DNA of 64,000 nucleotides, from the NCBI RefSeq assembly GCF_000422805.1, contig NZ_KE383925.1, positions 255,107 to 319,106 of the forward strand, in the 5' to 3' direction. Position 1 is the first letter of the stretch; every line of letters starts with the position of its first letter. Shown in pieces: positions 52,168-60,010 of this stretch. A program made the translations under genes and the position numbers. The stretch comes from Nocardioides halotolerans DSM 19273. GTDB taxonomy: Bacteria; Actinomycetota; Actinomycetes; Propionibacteriales; Nocardioidaceae. The notes below the pieces were generated by a model that was not told where the DNA came from, made no database searches, and saw only the letters and a program-made list of their open reading frames with translations.

Positions 52168-53262
52168 ATGACTACTAGTCATGCTTCTGCACGGGTGTCG
52201 CCCTACCCGCATCGGATCGGTGGGCACTGTGGGTCCGGCGCCCTGCGAGACCTGCTGGAGTGGGCCGGACTCGGATGGGACGGCCCTCCCAGCGAAGGTC
52301 TTGTGTTCACTCTCGGCGGCGCGCTCGGTCTCTCCTATGTGCGCTCGGTAGACCTTTTCCCACCCCTGTACCTGGTTGGCCGTGGCGGAGAGCTCGAGCT
52401 GGATCTGCCCCGTCGGCTGGGCGGAGCGGTCGAGCAGCGGGTCACTGACGATCCCGCCGAGGGGTGGAACTGGGTACGCGCTGAGATCCAGGGTGGTCGT
52501 CCAGTGATGCTCTGGGCCGACATCGCCGAGCTGCCCTATCTGCGCGTCAAGCTCTCGATGAGTCGCCACGACATCGTGGTGATCGGATTCGATGACCACG
52601 CGCAAGTGGCCTTGGTGGTGGACAACGATCGCGAAGACGTCCAGGAGGTCCCCTATGAAGCCCTTGCGCGGGCACGCCGCTCCACGTCGTTCCCGCAACC
52701 GACGCGACATACGGTGTACAACATCAGGTGGCCCGCTGTGCTGCCGGATCTGGCATCCACGGCGGCTGAGGCATTCGCCCAGTCAGCCCACGCCATGAGC
52801 AATCCCACCAGCGCCACCAGAATCTTCGACGGGCTAACCTCAGAACCGGGTGACGCCGCCGGTCTGACGGTCCACAGCGCTGGAGTCGCCGCAGCGCGTG
52901 CCTTTGCCACGGACATTGCGGGCTGGGAACGACATGACGACGAGCAACTCGAAATCATGTTGTTCAGCGTCGGCGCGTTCATCGAGAAGGCAGGCACCGG
53001 CGGCGGCCTCTTCCGCCGGCTCCTGGCGCAGGGGGCTTTCGAGATCGCCCAGATGACAGGGGACGAGGCAACCACCTCATTGGCGCGCTCAGCCAACCGA
53101 GCCGCGGAGGCCTGGACAACGGTGGCACGTTTGGCCACCGCCCGGGATAGGCCCGCACGCAGTCGAGTCCGCGACGCCGCGCAGTCGGCCTTGGCCCTTC
53201 CGGAGCTCGAGGCCATGCTGACCCAAGACCTGCACGGCGCTGCGGCGTCACTTCGAAGCTGA
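52168..53262 (+). CDS. BtrH N-terminal/DUF4872-type protein
   Basis: A 364-residue protein. The first half has the BtrH N-terminal layout with GGHCGSGALRDLLEW, SEGLVFTLGGALGLSYV and the later HDIVVIGFDD strand, as in the acyltransfer protein BtrH of butirosin biosynthesis; the second half (from about 190) is helical and resembles DUF4872. I chose ATG 52168, preceded by GGAAG; TTG 52114 is possible. It follows the thioesterase, so the operon could act on acyl carrier or acyl-CoA substrates. Confidence 0.8.
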   Translation: MTTSHASARVSPYPHRIGGHCGSGALRDLLEWAGLGWDGPPSEGLVFTLGGALGLSYVRSVDLFPPLYLVGRGGELELDLPRRLGGAVEQRVTDDPAEGWNWVRAEIQGGRPVMLWADIAELPYLRVKLSMSRHDIVVIGFDDHAQVALVVDNDREDVQEVPYEALARARRSTSFPQPTRHTVYNIRWPAVLPDLASTAAEAFAQSAHAMSNPTSATRIFDGLTSEPGDAAGLTVHSAGVAAARAFATDIAGWERHDDEQLEIMLFSVGAFIEKAGTGGGLFRRLLAQGAFEIAQMTGDEATTSLARSANRAAEAWTTVARLATARDRPARSRVRDAAQSALALPELEAMLTQDLHGAAASLRS

Positions 53263-53801
53263 CCGTGGACGCGCAGGACATCCCGAACTTGTCCTGCTCG
53301 ATTTGTCCTGCTCGATCTGAAGCGTCCCCATTCTGACTCCACTTCACTCGGCAGCGTCGTTACTCAGGCACCGTTCGCATCTCGCATATCGAGGAGCACA
53401 TGGCCTCGTTCTGCGGAGTCCAGATCGATATCCCCGGTTGCCGCCGAGACAGCCCACGTTGGTGCTACGGTCCGACTGGCGAGTTCGTGGGGGGTGGGCG
53501 CTCCATCCGTAGTGAACTGCGGATGGAGGCTCGCGCCGAACAGGCGCTGCGCCTCTTCAGAGTTGGGCCACAGACGTCTGAGAGCTGCCCCCAGCGATGG
53601 CGCTCGCCTTGCTCCGCCAAGCGACCGCCGGGCGCCGTCCTGCCGGCGGCGGGCTCGGCCGGTCGGGGTCAGTCGTGCTGGTCGATCAGATTCGCGTCTG
53701 GCACGCCACTCGGCAGCGGCCGTAGGTAGCGATCACTAGCCGCCAAACTACCCTTTTCCTCCTATGCATTTTGGCGTAGCCTGACCCCAACCCCTGCGTA
53801 C
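53263..53801. other. Intergenic stretch with a tandem 14-mer
   Basis: 539 bases without a convincing gene. A 14-base unit TTGTCCTGCTCGAT is repeated exactly in tandem at 53289-53302 and 53303-53316, just after the BtrH-like stop. The small frame at 53400-53729 has no ribosome-binding site and odd composition (Cys/Trp/Arg-rich) and is not called as a gene. Confidence 0.45.
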
Positions 53802-54188
53802 ATGGTGATCATGAACCCCCGGGTTCGGCCGCCAGGGCTGGAGGTGGGTGGAGTGGGATATTGGGATCCGAACGGGCCAGCGTGGCAACATCTGGGGAAC
53901 GCCCTATGGGACGTGATGGCAGTCGTGTGGTGGACGTTGGTGGGTGGCCTCGTCGCTGCCGGTGCATGCTGGTACGTGGGTGAGAGCATCTACAGTGAGT
54001 GGGTTCGCGTACACCCCCAGCCACGACTCCGGTTTCTGGCCGAGCGAAGGCTGCGTCGAGATCTCGCCCGAGGGCTTGCTGATCTTGAGGAATACCTGCG
54101 CGAGCACGATCCAGCACACGTGAACGACGGCCCGGCTCGCCATGGCCGGTCGCGGACCTGGAGACGCCAGGGGTGGCGCCGACCTTGA
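53802..54188 (+). CDS. Small membrane protein
   Basis: A 128-residue protein with one hydrophobic segment (about 37-60, VMAVVWWTLVGGLVAAGACWYV) and a basic C-terminal half with helices (RRDLARGLADLEEYLREH). No family is recognised. The start has no strong ribosome-binding site, so confidence is moderate. It converges on the MMPL gene. Confidence 0.5.
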   Translation: MVIMNPRVRPPGLEVGGVGYWDPNGPAWQHLGNALWDVMAVVWWTLVGGLVAAGACWYVGESIYSEWVRVHPQPRLRFLAERRLRRDLARGLADLEEYLREHDPAHVNDGPARHGRSRTWRRQGWRRP

Positions 54189-54212
54189 GGCAGACTTCGT
54201 TCTCTGACGACC

Positions 54213-54240
54213 CGCCCCCGGCCGTCGATGGCTGGGGGCG
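54213..54240. terminator. Terminator-like hairpin between convergent genes
   Basis: CGCCCCCGGCC (54213-54223) pairs with GGCTGGGGGCG (54230-54240) over 11 positions including one G-T wobble, with a GTCGAT loop. It lies 25 bases after the small membrane protein gene. The rest of the 313-base gap before the MMPL stop at 54502 shows no other feature. Confidence 0.55.
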
Positions 54241-54501
54241 AGGCTCGCGCCTATCTCCGGCGGGGACACCGGCACCTCCGCGGTCATTTGTGACCCATCG
54301 GGCCGGGTGAGGCGGAGGGCCGCAGCGTGAAGACCGCGCACGGGGGCGGTGCTTCCGACGAGCAAGGTCGATGCGCAACGGAGGTATCCGGGGCACATCC
54401 GGGGCCAGTACCAGATCGAACCGATCTGCCGAGACGGGTCCGAGCGCGATGCTGCCACGGCCGAGACGACGACGTTCCGGCTCTGGGTGCGTCAGTTTCC
54501 A

Positions 54502-56841
54502 TCAACCTGGGACTTCTATGTCTTGTCGGTCGGTGGCCTCGGCCCGCTGGTTGAGCATGGTCAAAAGCTTGTCGCCTTCGATGTCGAGGTCCGGCAGTAG
54601 GCGGTCGAGCCACTGAGGTAGCCACCAGGCTCGCTCGTCGAAGACGGCCATGAGCGCGGGCACGAGGGTCAGCCGGACGATGAAAGCGTCGATGAGGATG
54701 CCGGCGGCCAGGGCAAAGCCGATCTGCTTGATCATGATGTCGTGGCTGAATATGAAGCCGGAGAACACCGCGACCATGATGATGGCGGCTGCCACGACGA
54801 CCCGGCTGGCGTGGTCGAACCCGTGAACGACGCTCTGGCGGGCCCCCTGGCCATGGATGTGCGCTTCGCGCATCGAGGAGACCAAGAAGACCTCGTAGTC
54901 CATGGCGAGTCCGTAGAGGATGCCGGTCACGATGATCGGCATAAAGCTCATGAGCGAGCCGCCGGTGTCGACCCCGAAGAGGTCGCTGAGCCAGCCCCAC
55001 TGGAAGACGGCAGTCGTAGCTCCGAAGGTGGCCAGGATGCTGAGCAGGAAGCCGGCTGTGGCCTTGAGTGGAACCACCACCGAGCGGAAGACCAGCGTCA
55101 GGATCAGGATCGAAAGCACGATGATGATCCCGAGATAGAGGGGAAGAACGCTGGCGATCTTGTCGGACATGTCGATTCGGATGGCGGTGAACCCGGTGAC
55201 GCCCAGCTGCACCTGGTTGTCCCGGGCAATGGGGTGGTCGGGCTCGCGGAGGGACGTCACGAGTTCGCTGGTCGACTCGTCATCGGGACCCGACGTGGGG
55301 ATGATGCTGAACACGGCTAGGTCGCGCGCCTCGTTGACGCCGACGGGGGCGGCCAACACGATGTCGTCTCGGTCTTGCAACTCGTCGATCAGTTTCGCGG
55401 TCAGCTCGGGCGTGACGTTGCCTGCGGCGCGGGTGGGCTCCGCGGTGACCAGGAGCGGGCTGTTGAATCCCTCGCCGAAGCTCTGGGAGACGGCCTCGTA
55501 GCTCTGCCGGGCGGCCGTGTCCTGGTTCGCGGTGGCACCGGAAGGGATGCCCAGGTTCATGCTGGCTGCGGGGATCGCCATCACGACCAGGATCGCGGCC
55601 ACGCCGGCGATGACTGGCCACCTGAACCTGACCACCCCCCTTACCCAGTGGTCAGCGACGCCGGGCGACTCCGCCTGCAACTTGGCGCGGCGCCGGGTTC
55701 GGACCTTGTCCGAGCAGATCCGCTCCCCGACCAGACCTAGCAGTGCGGGCAGCAGGCTCAGGGCGATGAGGACGGCCAAGGCCACGGTAGACGCCGCGAC
55801 CAGCGCCATTGTCGAAAGCACCGCGATGCCGATGACGGTGAGGGCGGTCAGCGCGATGAGGACGGTCAGGCCCGCGAAGAACACGGCGCTACCCGCGGTG
55901 CCGACTGCTCTGCCGGCTGCCTCGTGCGCGTTGAGGCCATGGTCGAGGATCAGTCGTCGTTGCCGGTTGACGACGAACAGCGCGTAGTCGATGCCGACGG
56001 CGAGGCCGACCATGAGGCCGAGGACGGGGGTGGCGGAGTTCATCTCGACGACGTTCGAGAGCGTGTAGGCGCCGCCGACGCCGATACCGACGCCGACCAG
56101 CGCGGTGATCAGGGGTAGGCCGGCCGCAGTGAGGGAACCCAACGTGAGTACCAACACGAGGGCGGCGACGGCGAGACCGATCACCTCGCCGATGCCGACG
56201 GGGATTTCGAGTGCCTCGAGGGAGTCGCTGGGGAGAACGGTCATCCCCGTGCCCTGTTCGGCGCGTTCCACGACCTCGAGCACCGAGGAGACATCGTCAT
56301 CGGTCAGTGAAGTCGAGGCGACGGTGAACTGGAACTGGAACAGCGCGACCCGCCCGTCCGAGGACACCAGCACGCCGGGCACCGGGGCGCCGTCCACCAT
56401 CAGCGGCTGGTAGGGGGCCGCCTGTGCCGGGTCCGACCCGGCTGGCGCATCCCCGGGCGCATTCTCTTGCGGCGTGCCCGGTGCTCCCTGCTCGGCGGTA
56501 CTCAGCGCGGCGTCGAGAGGGTTGACGACTCTCTCGAGCTCATAGACCTCGCCAACAGTGCTGCTGAGCACTGCGAGTCGCTCCGGGGTGTCGAGGCGCT
56601 CGCCGACCGGCACGGTGAAGACCACGCTGGCCTGACCCCCAGACGCCTCCGGGAGCTCATCGGCTACGCGGTCGAGCACGGTCTGTGCCTCGGTGCCCTC
56701 GATCTTCATCTCGGAGCTCACGCTCACCCCGTTGATTGCCATGCCACCGACGACCGCCGCGAGGACTGCGACCCATCCGGCAATGAACAGCCACGGCCTC
56801 CCGTACGCGGTTCGTCCCAGACGGTACAAGAAGGTGGACAT
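54502..56841 (-). CDS. MMPL/RND-family transporter
   Basis: A 779-residue RND-type exporter in the MMPL branch. An N-terminal membrane segment (about 13-33) is followed by a periplasmic loop to about 205, a first membrane bundle (about 210-370, including ALVGVGIGVGGAYTL and GLAVGIDYALFVV), a second periplasmic loop and a second bundle (about 570-750 with YGLAMDYEVFLVSSM). The conserved GIDYALF and AMDYEVF segments with Asp are the proton-relay motifs. Such proteins export lipids or drugs. It is followed upstream by its TetR gene at 35 bases. Confidence 0.92.
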   Translation of the reverse strand: MSTFLYRLGRTAYGRPWLFIAGWVAVLAAVVGGMAINGVSVSSEMKIEGTEAQTVLDRVADELPEASGGQASVVFTVPVGERLDTPERLAVLSSTVGEVYELERVVNPLDAALSTAEQGAPGTPQENAPGDAPAGSDPAQAAPYQPLMVDGAPVPGVLVSSDGRVALFQFQFTVASTSLTDDDVSSVLEVVERAEQGTGMTVLPSDSLEALEIPVGIGEVIGLAVAALVLVLTLGSLTAAGLPLITALVGVGIGVGGAYTLSNVVEMNSATPVLGLMVGLAVGIDYALFVVNRQRRLILDHGLNAHEAAGRAVGTAGSAVFFAGLTVLIALTALTVIGIAVLSTMALVAASTVALAVLIALSLLPALLGLVGERICSDKVRTRRRAKLQAESPGVADHWVRGVVRFRWPVIAGVAAILVVMAIPAASMNLGIPSGATANQDTAARQSYEAVSQSFGEGFNSPLLVTAEPTRAAGNVTPELTAKLIDELQDRDDIVLAAPVGVNEARDLAVFSIIPTSGPDDESTSELVTSLREPDHPIARDNQVQLGVTGFTAIRIDMSDKIASVLPLYLGIIIVLSILILTLVFRSVVVPLKATAGFLLSILATFGATTAVFQWGWLSDLFGVDTGGSLMSFMPIIVTGILYGLAMDYEVFLVSSMREAHIHGQGARQSVVHGFDHASRVVVAAAIIMVAVFSGFIFSHDIMIKQIGFALAAGILIDAFIVRLTLVPALMAVFDERAWWLPQWLDRLLPDLDIEGDKLLTMLNQRAEATDRQDIEVPG

Positions 56842-56876
56842 GGGTCGGGTGCTCCTTGGGGGTGAGGCGGCTGCGG

Positions 56877-57479
56877 TTAGAGGCCGTGACGCAGGTAGTC
56901 GAAGGTGAGGTCGAGGAACGAGCTGTAGTCCATCGACGCGGGCGTGTAGTCGCTCTCGCCGTCCAGGTGCACGTCGAGAGTTCCCTCTAGGGCGGCCATC
57001 ACGGCGCCGTACACGGCGCCAAACAGCAGCGGTACGTAGATCGCGGGGTACCGGTCCCCGGCCACCGACGCCAGGAGCTCCTGGGCGGTATGGCGCATTC
57101 GTTGCTGAACGCCCAGGACGTAAGGCTCCAGCGTCGGGTACTCCCGCGCCATCGCCATCAGCTCGCGCATCCTCACCAGCGTGTCCGCAGTGAACTGATC
57201 CCTCATCACGGCCAGTAGGGCATCGAGCAGCGGTAGGTCCGCGGGCAGGCCGGCCAGGATCGCGCTGGCGTCGTCGACACCGCCGAACGCGACTGACGCG
57301 ACCGCCTCCTCCTTGCAGGAGAAGTGGTTCCCGAAAGTGCGTCGCGAGTAGCCCGCCCGCTCCACCACGTCCGCGGTGACGAACCCAAACAGCCCGCGCT
57401 CACGAGTCAGCTCGAAAGCGGCTTGGGCCAGCGCCTGTCCCGTCGCCTCGCGCTTGAGGTCCCGCAACCCACGATCCAT
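56877..57479 (-). CDS. TetR-family regulator of the MMPL gene
   Basis: A 200-residue TetR protein, with HTH residues in FVTADVVERAGYSRRTFGNHFSCKEEAV. ATG 57479 starts just downstream of the palindrome TGTTGCCCA-A-TGGGCAACA at 57497-57515. The gene precedes the MMPL transporter in the same orientation with a 35-base gap, so it probably controls itself and the transporter. Confidence 0.9.
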   Translation of the reverse strand: MDRGLRDLKREATGQALAQAAFELTRERGLFGFVTADVVERAGYSRRTFGNHFSCKEEAVASVAFGGVDDASAILAGLPADLPLLDALLAVMRDQFTADTLVRMRELMAMAREYPTLEPYVLGVQQRMRHTAQELLASVAGDRYPAIYVPLLFGAVYGAVMAALEGTLDVHLDGESDYTPASMDYSSFLDLTFDYLRHGL

Positions 57480-57496
57480 GCCCTGAGTATGACGCT

Positions 57497-57515
57497 TGTT
57501 GCCCAATGGGCAACA
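57497..57515. promoter_or_regulatory. Perfect TetR operator-like palindrome
   Basis: TGTTGCCCA-A-TGGGCAACA has nine-base arms and a single central base and lies 18-36 bases upstream of the TetR start. This is the length and layout of TetR operators; the TTGCCCANTGGGCAA core is common upstream of such genes. Confidence 0.65.
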
Positions 57516-57664
57516 TTGCCTATTGAGCAGTTCGATGCCCATCGTTGCCGCCTGCCGAACAACTGTCCGTCGAGGGAAGGCCGGTAGCGTGACGCAACAT
57601 ATGGCCGTCGATCCGCCCTCGGCGCCGGTCTGTCAATGAGTGGCCATGGACTACGGGAGCTCGT

Positions 57665-58123
57665 ATGGGTGCTGGTGGTGAAGTGGTCGGTTCGGACAGC
57701 GGAAGCCAGTTCGCTGATGCGGTGCTGGCTCTGCTCGCGGTCGCGCGGCGGACCAGGGGACGCCTGCAGCCGCTCTTCGAAGACGTCACCGTGCCGCAGT
57801 TGGTCTTACTGGATGCTGTACAGATCTGCGGCCTGGAGGGCATCGGCGCCATTTCGACGTACACGCTGTTGAGCCAACCGACGGTGACCCAACAGGCGGC
57901 CAGCCTGGAAAGCGCAGGTCTGCTGCGCCGCATCCCGGCTGAGGACGACCGCCGCCGGCGCGTGCTCACGCTCACCGAACGAGGTGAGCAACTCCTGGCC
58001 GCCAAGCGCGGCCTTGTCGCCGACCGACTCTCGGTCGCCTGGAGATCTCTCACGCCTGAGGAGCAAGCCATCGCGGTCCCACTGCTGCGCCACATCACGG
58101 ATCTCGTAGGGGAACTGACCTGA
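57665..58123 (+). CDS. MarR-family transcriptional regulator
   Basis: A 152-residue MarR-type regulator. The winged-helix core is ISTYTLLSQPTVTQQAASLESAGLLRRIPAEDDRRRRVLTLTERGEQLL, with the LLSQPTVTQQ recognition helix and the DRR wing. It sits divergent from the TetR gene and convergent with the P450 operon; its stop lies 16 bases from the regulator stop, with a short inverted repeat CCTGACT/AGTCAGG spanning both ends. Its target is unknown. Confidence 0.88.
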   Translation: MGAGGEVVGSDSGSQFADAVLALLAVARRTRGRLQPLFEDVTVPQLVLLDAVQICGLEGIGAISTYTLLSQPTVTQQAASLESAGLLRRIPAEDDRRRRVLTLTERGEQLLAAKRGLVADRLSVAWRSLTPEEQAIAVPLLRHITDLVGELT

Positions 58124-58139
58124 CTGAGTCCAATGGCGA

Positions 58140-58772
58140 CTAGTCAGGCGTCGTGTGTCGAACCGACCCAGAGCCCGGAGGGCTCGCCGTCGCTCCGGAA
58201 GAACCGGAGGGACGAACGGAATCGGTAGAGACTCTCGGGATCCCCCGCCCGACGAGATGAGCCATCAGAGTGCCGAGCAATGATCGCGCTGCAGGCTTGT
58301 TGGCCGCGCTCTGTTCCGTGAGGTTGCGTTGTCTCGCCTCGAGTTCGAGGCGCTGGCCGACACGAGCTCCTAGCTCGTCGATGCCGCTGGCCAGCCCGGC
58401 TGCAATGGCCATGGCAGCCCAGTCGTTGCGGGCGGTGGTCAGCACGGCGTGGGCAACGACATCGGTGGGCGGGTCCTCGGCCATCTCGTCGATGACTCTG
58501 CGGACGCCCGAGTAGATCCGGGAGGCGTGCCGCCAGGCTTCGATGACGGCCTCCCTGCGGTCTTCAGGGTCGTCGACGAGGCCGCGTTCTAGTGAGGCCA
58601 CGAGGCGGGTGTGCCAGCGGAGCAGCAACGCGTTCGCGAGATCCTCGTCGTTGTTGAAGTAGGTGTCGGTGCCTTCGATGTTGGTGGGGATTTGCCCGTC
58701 GTCTCGGGCGAGGATCTCCTCGATCAGAGCGTGGAGGACTGTTGCGCGGCTCGGCTTCGGTCGGTCCTTCAC
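58140..58772 (-). CDS. TetR-like regulator with degenerate HTH
   Basis: A 210-residue protein whose N-terminal region (TVLHALIEEILARDDGQIPTNIEGTDTYFNNDEDLANALLLRW) follows the TetR HTH pattern loosely: the recognition turn reads TDTYFNNDEDLAN instead of the usual STGTFYHHF-type. The helical C-terminal half with a SVRPSGSSG tail fits a TetR ligand domain. It lies 38 bases after the P450 gene. It could be a regulator with altered DNA binding or a ligand-binding relic. Confidence 0.75.
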   Translation of the reverse strand: MKDRPKPSRATVLHALIEEILARDDGQIPTNIEGTDTYFNNDEDLANALLLRWHTRLVASLERGLVDDPEDRREAVIEAWRHASRIYSGVRRVIDEMAEDPPTDVVAHAVLTTARNDWAAMAIAAGLASGIDELGARVGQRLELEARQRNLTEQSAANKPAARSLLGTLMAHLVGRGIPRVSTDSVRPSGSSGATASPPGSGSVRHTTPD

Positions 58773-58810
58773 GGGTACTCCTTCGTTGGACTGGATGGTG
58801 AGTGGCTGAC

Positions 58811-59989
58811 CTACTGAATGGGTAGAGATGCGAACCCGCGGATCGGGCCCGACCGGAGTCGGACCGCGGAGTCGACGTCGACATCCCAGTCACGGCGGCG
58901 TTTGAGGAGTGCTCGCAGGGCGATGCGTGCTTCGAGGCGGGCCAGGGATGCGCCGAGGCAGAAGTGGATGCCGCGCCCGAACGCGACTTGTCGTTCGGGG
59001 CCACGGTGGATGTCGAAGTGGTCTGCGTCGGGGAACGCGTGGTCGTCACGGTTGGCTGAGCCGAAGAGCAGCAGCACGGTGTCGCCGGCTGCCATAGCCT
59101 GCCCGTGCAGATCGACCTGTCGGGTCAGGGTGCGTGCCAGGCCCTGGACCGGTGAGTCGTAGCGGAGCAGCTCCTCGACGGCTGCTGGCACGAGTTCGGG
59201 GTCGTCGGCGAGAGCGCGTCGGTCCTCAGGGTGCTGGGCGAGGATGACAGCGCTGTTGGACAGCAGGTTGGTCGTCGTTTCGTGCCCGGCGACGAGCAGT
59301 AGAAGGCAGAACCCGAGAAGTTCTTCCTCGGTGAGGTGCTCGCCGTCCACCTCGGCTTGGACGAGCGCTGTCATGAGGTCGTCTTGCGGGTGCGCGCGTC
59401 GGTCGGCCAGGAATGCGGAGAAGTATTCGTAGAGGGCTGCAGCGGCGTCCAGCCCGGCGCCGAACTCGCCTCGCACCGGGTTGGACTGGATCAGGGTGGT
59501 GGACCAGGTCCGAAAGCGGTCGCGGTCTTCACGCGGCACGCCGAGCATGTCGGCGATCACGATCGCGGGCAGAGGTCCGGAGAACTCGGAGACGAAGTCC
59601 CAGGGGCCGGTCTCGGGGGTTGTGTCGAGGAGGTCGTCGACAAGGGTCTGGATGTGTCCTTCGAGCCCGGCGATGCGGCGAGGGGTGAAGGCCTTGCTGA
59701 CGAGTTGACGCAGCTGCGTGTGCCGGGGTGGGTCGCTCATGATGAGCATGGGCAGGAACAGCTCGGTCATGTCCACGCCGGGTGGGGTGGGGAAGATGCC
59801 GGACGCCGAGGAGTACGTCGTTGGGTCGGCCAGGGCCGCCGAGACGTCCTCGTGCCTGCTAAGCACCCAGGTGCTTGCCTCCGGCGACCAGTACGCCGGG
59901 GCGTGGTCGCGAAGCTGCCGATAGACGGGGTAGGGATCCGCCATCACTGTGGGGTCGAACGGGCTGTAGGTGAGCTGCTGGCTAGTCAT
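58811..59989 (-). CDS. Cytochrome P450
   Basis: A 392-residue bacterial P450. The I-helix has AGHETT (residues about 235-240), the K-helix ExxR is EELLR, and the heme loop is FGRGIHFCLGA with C344 as the heme ligand. There is no membrane anchor. It would hydroxylate an unknown substrate with electrons from ferredoxin and a reductase, neither of which is nearby. It lies between the MMPL exporter gene upstream and the TetR-like gene downstream, all on the reverse strand. Confidence 0.95.
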   Translation of the reverse strand: MTSQQLTYSPFDPTVMADPYPVYRQLRDHAPAYWSPEASTWVLSRHEDVSAALADPTTYSSASGIFPTPPGVDMTELFLPMLIMSDPPRHTQLRQLVSKAFTPRRIAGLEGHIQTLVDDLLDTTPETGPWDFVSEFSGPLPAIVIADMLGVPREDRDRFRTWSTTLIQSNPVRGEFGAGLDAAAALYEYFSAFLADRRAHPQDDLMTALVQAEVDGEHLTEEELLGFCLLLLVAGHETTTNLLSNSAVILAQHPEDRRALADDPELVPAAVEELLRYDSPVQGLARTLTRQVDLHGQAMAAGDTVLLLFGSANRDDHAFPDADHFDIHRGPERQVAFGRGIHFCLGASLARLEARIALRALLKRRRDWDVDVDSAVRLRSGPIRGFASLPIQ

Positions 59990-60010
59990 GACTTCTCTCT
60001 GGTCTTTGGT

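Noticed and set aside
53400..53729. Small open frame after the BtrH-like gene
   Set aside because: No ribosome-binding site, no conserved pattern and Cys/Trp/Arg-rich composition.
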